Assembly (NCBI GenBank): GCA_002803225.1
Contig: NXFV01000377.1
Coordinates: 1-13,688, forward strand
DNA from: Gamarada debralockiae
Lineage: Eukaryota > Ascomycota > Leotiomycetes > Helotiales > Hyphodiscaceae
Direction of reading: 5' to 3'
Length of the DNA stretch: 13,688 nucleotides
Positions 8,434-13,688 of the stretch are shown piece after piece. Each line of letters starts with the position of its first letter. The stretch's first letter is position 1. The notes below the pieces were generated by a model. It was not told the origin of the DNA. It saw only the letters and a program-made list of their open reading frames with translations, and made no database searches. Made by a program: the position numbers and the translations under genes.

Positions 8434-8947
8434 CTATTCAAGACTCCACATTAAAGAATCATCCCACGGATAGATCGAGCTATCCGATAGCGTATAGATA
8501 TCACGCCCTGCCAAAGCCGCAGGCATAGCTAGCACAGATGCTTCTGCACTTGACTGCCCATAAGGTGAAAGGCCGTTGTTGGGGATAGCATCTGTAAATT
8601 GTGCGCCTATGCCTTGGAGATCGTGTTTCGCGTCCTTATGAGTCTTGAGATTAACGTTGCTTGCTAGGGTGTAATGTTGAATTGACTGATCGACATGAGA
8701 ACTGCGAGACCTCCATGATGTCTCTTTAGATGAAATTCGGGACGATGTAGGGTCGTGACTGGGGCTCATGCTTGAGGGAAATTGAGATTCTGGAGTCCTA
8801 TTCTTACAGTCAGCAAATATTTAACAAGAGGCTGCTGCTGCAGCGTTCTCTTTCCAAGTAGTCAAAGGTTTGAAGGACGAGTTGTGTATACATCTGATTG
8901 CCCCAGAGTGGGAGGTATTGCTTCACTTTGCCCGAATTTTTTGCCAT
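8434..8947 (-). CDS. Hypothetical protein, two exons, 139 residues
   Basis: Exon 1 (8947-8892) begins at an ATG reading MAKNSGKVKQYLPLWGNQ. Exon 2 (8797-8434) continues TPESQFPSSMSPSHD and ends YPWDDSLMWSLE-stop. Without splicing, the exon 1 frame stops after 45 codons, and exon 2's frame has a TAA upstream, so the intron is inferred from the frame and the splice signals. The protein is hydrophilic and Ser-rich, with no signal peptide or membrane segment. A short NLKTHKDAKH stretch recalls the helix of a C2H2 zinc finger, but the two cysteines are absent, so I assign no function. A TATA-like TATTTATATC lies about 120 bp upstream. Exon 2 alone, starting at the ATG at 8767-8769 (111 residues), is an alternative. 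Confidence 0.5.
8798..8891 (-). other. Intron of the 139-residue hypothetical gene (94 bp)
   Basis: The donor is GTATAC at 8891, the branch is CTGAC, and the acceptor GAATAG ends at 8798. The exons join in phase 2 to form an ATG codon. The splice signals are acceptable but not strong. Confidence 0.5.
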
Positions 8948-9474
8948 GCTGCCAATCCTGATGCAGTTCCTTGAACTCAACTAAGACATATATGGAAGAT
9001 TGAATAGCTAGAGACGAGAGAGTTGTTCCTAAGACTCTCCTTCATAAGGATGAGGATCAGAGAGATATAAATATTGATACTAGAGCCTAGTTTGGCTCCG
9101 TCGTATTACAGGGTAGGCCAAACCGCCAAACCTCAGGTAGTAGCCACAAATTCAAAATGCACCGCCTAACCGTACGAGCATGCAGAAAATCCACGTAGAT
9201 GAGCTTAGACATAAACTGGGGCGAGGTAACGGGAAGTTATCAATCCGTAAGTAACTGCATGGGCGGATGAGAAGAAAATTCTCCAGGTGTGAGATACTTG
9301 GAATGCTGGCAATGTGCAGTATCCCCCATGTTTAGATGGAATCACTTCACCATTTCTAAGCTGTATAATTCCTCCCATTGGACCATGTACTTATGTTCAC
9401 CTATCCCAAATAAGGACTTCTCGGAAACACTTCATCAGATACTCTGTCTCACCTACATCCACCTCAAGGAAGGC
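8948..9474. other. Intergenic stretch with a TATA-like box, otherwise empty
   Basis: The minus-strand TATTTATATC at 9064-9073 sits about 120 bp upstream of the ATG at 8947. I see no gene, RNA or repeat in the remainder. A 78-codon plus-strand frame (9289-9525) has no recognisable features. Confidence 0.35.
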
Positions 9475-9777
9475 TTAAAAGTTATCCGTTTGCATGCTCC
9501 TCGCGGCACATCTACCCCTGCCTAATATCTGTACCAACAGAGCTTCGCTCGAATCGTCCGTGATTTGAGGGTGCCCTTTTGTAGGACCAGGGAGTCCAGC
9601 ATAAGTAGATACAGGGGCCCGACGCCATTTCAGCTCTAGGTTGTCGTTGGAGTGCACCTTCACAATCGGCGCGCTGTGAGTGGACAGTGTACCTTTGCAC
9701 TTGATTTCCGAGGCTACGTCATGCTGGGCACTGGGGTTCGTGGCTGATGTTTCGGTACGGCAATATCCTTCCCTAAG
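9475..9777 (-). other. Unidentified open frame, possible exon or gene relic
   Basis: The minus strand is open for 100 codons between a TAG at 9778-9780 and the TAA at 9475-9477. It reads like protein (ATNPSAQHDVASEIK, then VHSNDNLELKWRRAPVS and GLPGPTKGHPQITDD). There is no ATG near its upstream end, so it would need an upstream exon that I could not find, or it is a decayed fragment. Nothing identifies a family. A competing minus frame over 9512-9700 makes the call weak. Confidence 0.2.
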
Positions 9778-10225
9778 CTACCGCCGCAAAACTAACCGAG
9801 TTCCAGGCGCCCCTATTTGCTATTGTCCTTTTGTTTCCTGCAGGGGTGTGGCACATCTGGCACGGCATTATTATGCACACTTGACGCTTATGCACCTTGA
9901 ATACAGTGTTGAGTAAGTTTCGCCACCACAAACGGACAAATATGAGCATTCGATTGCCTGCCTCGACAAGGTTTTTGGGTTCATAAGACCCCAAAAATTC
10001 AAAAGTGTCATATGTCCATGCTAACTGCTATGCAGAGAAAAGGATTGTAGACGCAAGGCAACCTGAAGCTCGGCAGGTTATCAAACAATTCTGCCTTGGC
10101 AGCCTCGTCGATGGTAGGCCAGCTATATTTAAGATCATTAATTCCCACAATTTGCTTCCTTTCTAGGCAATCCATCTTATTCTTAGATCTTTGCTTTGTC
10201 GCTGTCTTCAGAAGCTAAAGACGTC
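9778..10225. other. Intergenic stretch with a promoter candidate for the Clr5 gene
   Basis: On the plus strand TATATTTAA at 10124-10132 lies about 95-100 bp before the ATG at 10226 and is a plausible TATA box. Short open frames on both strands (9680-9916 plus, 9773-9994 minus) overlap each other and show no family features. Confidence 0.35.
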
Positions 10226-10398
10226 ATGGATATGAACACGGCGCAGCCACACAACTCTGACCCGTACTTCTTGCAAGTCCCTTTCAGGAAAAGATGGGAA
10301 TTCCACAAAGACACAATCAAGAGGCTGTATATTGATGATGGAAATACTGTCGAAGAAATTGCGGAGATAATGAAAATTTCTTACAAGTTCGATGCGAA

Positions 10399-10469
10399 GT
10401 AAGCCCCAAAATGTTACTGCATGCCATCCACTGTTATCTATACTTCATACAGAAAACTAACGTGGCCAG
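10399..10469 (+). other. Clr5 gene intron 1 (71 bp)
   Basis: The donor is GTAAGC, the branch ACTAAC, and the acceptor GGCCAG. Splicing in phase 2 creates an AAT codon and joins YKFDA to ARQYKHYL inside the Clr5 domain. Confidence 0.88.
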
Positions 10470-10578
10470 TGCTCGGCAGTACAAACATTACCTCAAGCAA
10501 TGGGGCATCACGAAGATTATTCCTTCATCCATAAAAGAGAAGGCGATCAAGGCGATCGGTAAACGGGCTCGAGATGGA

Positions 10579-10581
10579 TGA
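10579..10581 (+). other. In-frame TGA inside the Clr5 gene
   Basis: The frame continues after the TGA for 37 sense codons (VVGDVRHKGEELDKK...) up to a TAA at 10693-10695, so this looks like a nonsense mutation rather than a natural end. A CGA-to-TGA transition would explain it. Confidence 0.6.
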
Positions 10582-11029
10582 GTAGTTGGGGATGTGAGGC
10601 ACAAGGGCGAGGAACTCGACAAGAAGCGATTACGAAGATACATCAGCACTCAGGGTAAACTTGAACAAGACTTGCAGATCAACAATAATGTGTAATGCTA
10701 TCGGCTCGAGCATATCTTTCTACCATTAACAAGGGTTGCAGCTTCACGCATTGGAATCTACCGTACAGAGCATTCAAAGCTTCGTATATTAGTGAGACGA
10801 GCGTTTCGTCACCATTTGGGGTCAGTTCATCAACACCTAGCGATATATCAGCGTTCAGCCCTGGCCATACAATAGTTGGGCCTTCACCAAAGAGTGTTCC
10901 ATCCCCGATCAATGCCCCAACGCCGACGACACTAGCTGTACGAGGCAAGACATACAACGACAGAGCAAGATACCTCATCCAGGGGATGCACGATGAATTT
11001 TTAAAGGACATGCCAAATCACGAGAAGAG

Positions 11030-11090
11030 GTAAGTCTTGTGATCTATAGCTCTTGGTCCGGTTTATGAGGGATTCTGACAGTTCTACTAG
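11030..11090 (+). other. Clr5 gene intron 2 (61 bp)
   Basis: The donor is a consensus GTAAGT, the branch CTGAC, and the acceptor CTACTAG. Phase 2 joining gives an Arg codon and links NHEKR to IATTWLYQFW, a continuous sense sequence. Confidence 0.85.
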
Positions 11091-13013
11091 GATTGCCACC
11101 ACCTGGCTCTACCAGTTCTGGCTTTTCTCTTTCAAGACAACAAAGTATTGGGGTAAAGGCCCATTGCATTGGTCGCCCGGTCTCCTTGGCTTTACAGAGT
11201 TTCGAGACGCAAACACATTGCCCAACACGCCTGCAGCTGTTGGTGGCACCCCAGGCGGCCATGGATTATTGGATGACAATGCTCAGGAAGGGCGTGACTC
11301 CGGGCAAGATCCTACCAGGCCGCCTTTACTCTGTCGCTGGAGCATACACTGCAACAATGACGTACCATATGTTGAACTTCCCTCCCCTCCCACCGAGCCA
11401 CAAGAGAACCTTAACTTGGACGACCCAGACAGCTGGCCTGTATGGACTGGAAAGGTGAACCATATAGATCTCGTCGAGCGTCTTCAAGAAGCACTGCGAT
11501 CTAATAGCTTCAGCAATATCGAAGCCAAAGACTTACCGCTATCCACGACCCAAATTGTTAAAGCCACTGAGCGTTCTCCGGACGAACTTCTCAAAGAGGC
11601 CGTCGGTTTTGCCATCATGGCTCGGAATGTAGACTTCCTCTGGGAAGTCCTCGCTGGGCGCTCTACAGCAAACTTGGATCTCACCCGCATCTTCCCGTTC
11701 CATCTCGCCACCAGCTACATAGACGGAGCCAAGACCTGCTGCAACATATTTGACCTCACTATACATTATCTTGCAGAGCGCAACCTGATCAAAAACCTCT
11801 ACGTAAACGATCTCGGGCATACCGTCCTAGACAATCTTATGATATCGATCCTGAAGCTCACACCTCCTGCGTACCGGCCACCGTTGATAACCGCTTAAAG
11901 AAAAGCAAGCGATTCGCTGGGGAGGAAGTCGACATCTGCGGGCGCTGGGATGCCGACTCCCCTTGCATACGCGCTCTCCTCGCGAACGGCGATCCAACAA
12001 TCCCATTCTCGTGGAAACACATGTTCTGCCATACCTCTGCTCAAGTCATATGCCACTCTATCACAATGATCTTCACTCCAACCCACGCACCTGAGATCAA
12101 TACCCCAAGCGGCCTGTTCGCGAAAATCTGTGAGAATTGCAACTGCCTACTACAGCTTCAGCCACTACACTGCTTGGTCTTGACGGGTTTCTACCTAGCA
12201 CAAAGTTGGTGCAAGGGTAAGAATCTATTTGGAATCCTCGCATGTTTGGTGTGCTTGCTTGTCCATGGTGCAGATCCGTTGCAGAAAGCTGAAATATCTG
12301 TCAAAGCGCTCTTGGGAAATGATAATGGTGAATGCAGCCATAGTCTTATCGATCCTGTGGAGCTCGCTGATCAGGTTCCTACTTTCTTCATGGCGGCGTG
12401 GACAGACGAGGTGAAGCTCGGATGGGAGGTCTTCCTATGCGTCTTGCGATTCGCGCAGCGGGAGCGAAGCCAAGTCCAGGAGCAACAAAGACCAGACGCC
12501 ACGTTTGCAGATTTGACTATATGAATGAGTTTGAGATGCTTATTGGCCACGAGGCTAGCCGTGACGTGGGGATGAGAAGTGACGAAGATGAGGATGGTGG
12601 TGATGGCGATGACCGTGGTTGGTGTACTCACCGACCCGAGCACAATAATTTTTACGGCGGAAGCAAAGTTCTCGGTACGCTTTGGGCAGCCATCCAAACG
12701 GAACTATTGACATATCGCCGGCTCAAAGATGGGGATTCCTGGATCTCAGACCATTTCAGCATGCGGTCTCTTTTGGATGGCTTGAATGACGGGGTCGGGT
12801 GTTCGTTTCTTCTCCTGGTGGAGCGGGAGATGATGAAGGCCTTTTGCAAATGCGGCAGGTTCTCAAAGGCTTTAAATGAGTCCTGTGCTTGTGTGACGGA
12901 AGCTTCCGCGTTCTATTTCTCGAATCTGGAGGATTGGAAACGTTCTAGTTTCATCGCGATGCCGGAAGCGGGTTACATTTAATGTTCTCGAGAAGCTTAT
13001 CGCCCATTCTTAT

Positions 13014-13397
13014 CTACTTCTTCTGTCTTTTGATTGAGGACTTTGAGAGTCGGAATATAAAGCCACCGTTGGCAGTAGAGCGGACATTCCCTTTCGCGTC
13101 TCTTCGCCTTCCGTCGGTTCCAGTGTTGTTGGGTGTATAATGATCATGGTGTGTATTTTCATCAGTATGGCCGCTATCCCTTGGTCTGGTGAGACATGCC
13201 ACAACGCTAACCCCAATGCGGCCAGGGTTGTACGCAACGTCAGCCGTAGCATTCTCATCATGAAAAAGACTGTATTTCAGGCCTTGAAATCGACTAATTT
13301 ACATCCCATCGATGATATCGAGACCAACAATCAGTATTTTGACATAAAGCAACCTCACAAAAGCTGCACCCAAACCAAGACCGACTAGCCCGTAGAG
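13014..13397 (-). pseudogene. Unidentified minus-strand coding relic
   Basis: One minus-strand frame is sense from 13397 to a TAG at 13014-13016, except for a single TAA at 13299-13301. Upstream of that stop it encodes a hydrophobic stretch (GLGLGAAFVRLLYVKILIVG), which could be one membrane segment. Downstream it reads GLKYSLFHDENATADVAYNP and a polar tail ending SKSSIKRQKK. Alternatively the gene starts at an ATG near 13308 (MGCKLVDFKA) and joins LKYSLFHDEN after restoring one base. The family is unknown. Its stop is 31 bp from the convergent Clr5 stop. Overlapping frames on both strands (13010-13261 minus, 13140-13388 plus) keep confidence low. Confidence 0.3.
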
Positions 13398-13688
13398 TTA
13401 GCGGCTGGCCAATCACCCTCTGATATCGTATTTGGTATGCACACCATACACATGGATTTGCCTTGTTTCTCTTAACTTTCTAATAAATATTCTCGAGTCC
13501 ATTGCCAAAGAGCCTTTTCCCACCTAAATCTAGCTGTAAACGATGTATCTTAGCACTTCGAGAGTAACTGAAAAGGAAGCGATACAAAGAGGTTCGAAAT
13601 TCGATGTGAGAGATAGTTGATAGCTAACCAAGCTGGGCCATATGAACTCGATATAATCGATAGCTATTAATTACCACAACATCAATTA
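13398..13688. other. Right-edge stretch without a supported gene
   Basis: It is AT-rich with no open frame I can assign. It may hold the 5' exon or promoter of the minus-strand relic; an ATG at about 13501 starts a 29-codon minus frame (MDSRIFIRKL), but no splice pairing to the relic keeps the frame convincingly. Confidence 0.25.

Larger units (their letters stand above)
10226..12982 (+). pseudogene. Clr5-domain protein gene, decayed
   Basis: Exon 1 (10226-10398) and exon 2 (from 10470) encode a clear Clr5 domain at residues 22-72 (WEFHKDTIKRLY, then ARQYKHYLKQWG), the fungal DNA-binding-like domain named after the cellulase regulator CLR-5. The rest (WLYQFWLFSFKTTKYWGKGP, LCRWSIH, FPFHLATSYIDGAKTCCN, GEEVDICGRWDADSPC, ending PEAGYI) resembles the C-terminal part of large uncharacterised Clr5 proteins. 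The frame is broken by a TGA at 10579-10581 after 94 codons and by frame changes at 10687-10695, at about 11840-11857 and at 12430-12524. Another frame also reads better at about 11245-11310 (AMDYWMTMLRKG). Each clear change is compatible with loss of one base. Two introns are intact (10399-10469, 11030-11090). If expressed, only a 94-residue Clr5 peptide would form. The nearby TATA box and intact splice sites suggest recent decay or sequence error. Confidence 0.72.

Noticed and set aside
10690..10733. 44-bp intron to bridge the first frame change of the Clr5 gene
   Set aside because: The donor GTGTAA is weak and the only branch-like TTAAC lies almost on the acceptor, so a one-base change is simpler.
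12229..12849. Short frames on both strands within the Clr5 C-terminal region
   Set aside because: They are shadows of the sense frames that match the expected C-terminal region.
13010..13261. 83-codon minus-strand frame starting MMRMLRLTLRTTLAALG, which looks like a signal peptide
   Set aside because: It overlaps the relic frame, which reads more like protein. The hydrophobic start is short and nothing else supports secretion.
13270..13302. 33-bp intron removing the TAA in the minus-strand relic
   Set aside because: It is shorter than normal fungal introns, and its length is a multiple of three while the frame is sense on both sides, so the splice sites may be coincidental.

Overview
The window looks like nuclear DNA of a filamentous ascomycete (Pezizomycotina). 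Genes have short introns (45 to 94 bp) with GT...AG ends and CTAAC or CTGAC branch sites. The protein families are fungal: an NWD-NACHT-WD40 NOD-like receptor, a large decarboxylase of the phosphatidylserine-decarboxylase superfamily, and a Clr5-domain protein. I cannot name the species.

Layout. Bases 1-4296 (minus strand) hold most of a four-exon NLR gene. It reads a basic leader, the NWD/NACHT_N region, a NACHT NTPase, a linker, and then nine 42-residue WD40 units that run off the left edge. Its start is separated by about 930 bp from a divergent, apparently intronless gene at 5226-6617 (plus strand), which encodes an intact 463-residue decarboxylase related to PSD and the PsiD tryptophan decarboxylase. 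From 6855 to 7933 (minus) lies a broken, unrecognised gene split by a 560-bp AT-rich hAT-type non-autonomous transposon (7174-7733) with a perfect 8-bp target duplication. A small two-exon orphan gene of 139 codons follows at 8434-8947 (minus), then a weak open frame at 9475-9777 (minus). Bases 10226-12982 (plus) hold a long Clr5-domain gene broken by a stop codon and at least three one-base frameshifts. Its stop lies 31 bp from the stop of a second, poorly resolved minus-strand relic (13014-13397).

How it fits together. The left half holds two intact genes, a polymorphic-looking innate-immunity or allorecognition receptor and a possible specialised-metabolism enzyme. The right half looks like an accessory compartment of decayed genes and a transposon relic. 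Nothing in the sequence shows that the genes form one pathway. The most interesting signals are the WD40 array, which varies almost only at four codon positions and carries one enlarged unit; the hAT-like insertion inside a gene; and the repeated one-base losses that break the right-hand genes.
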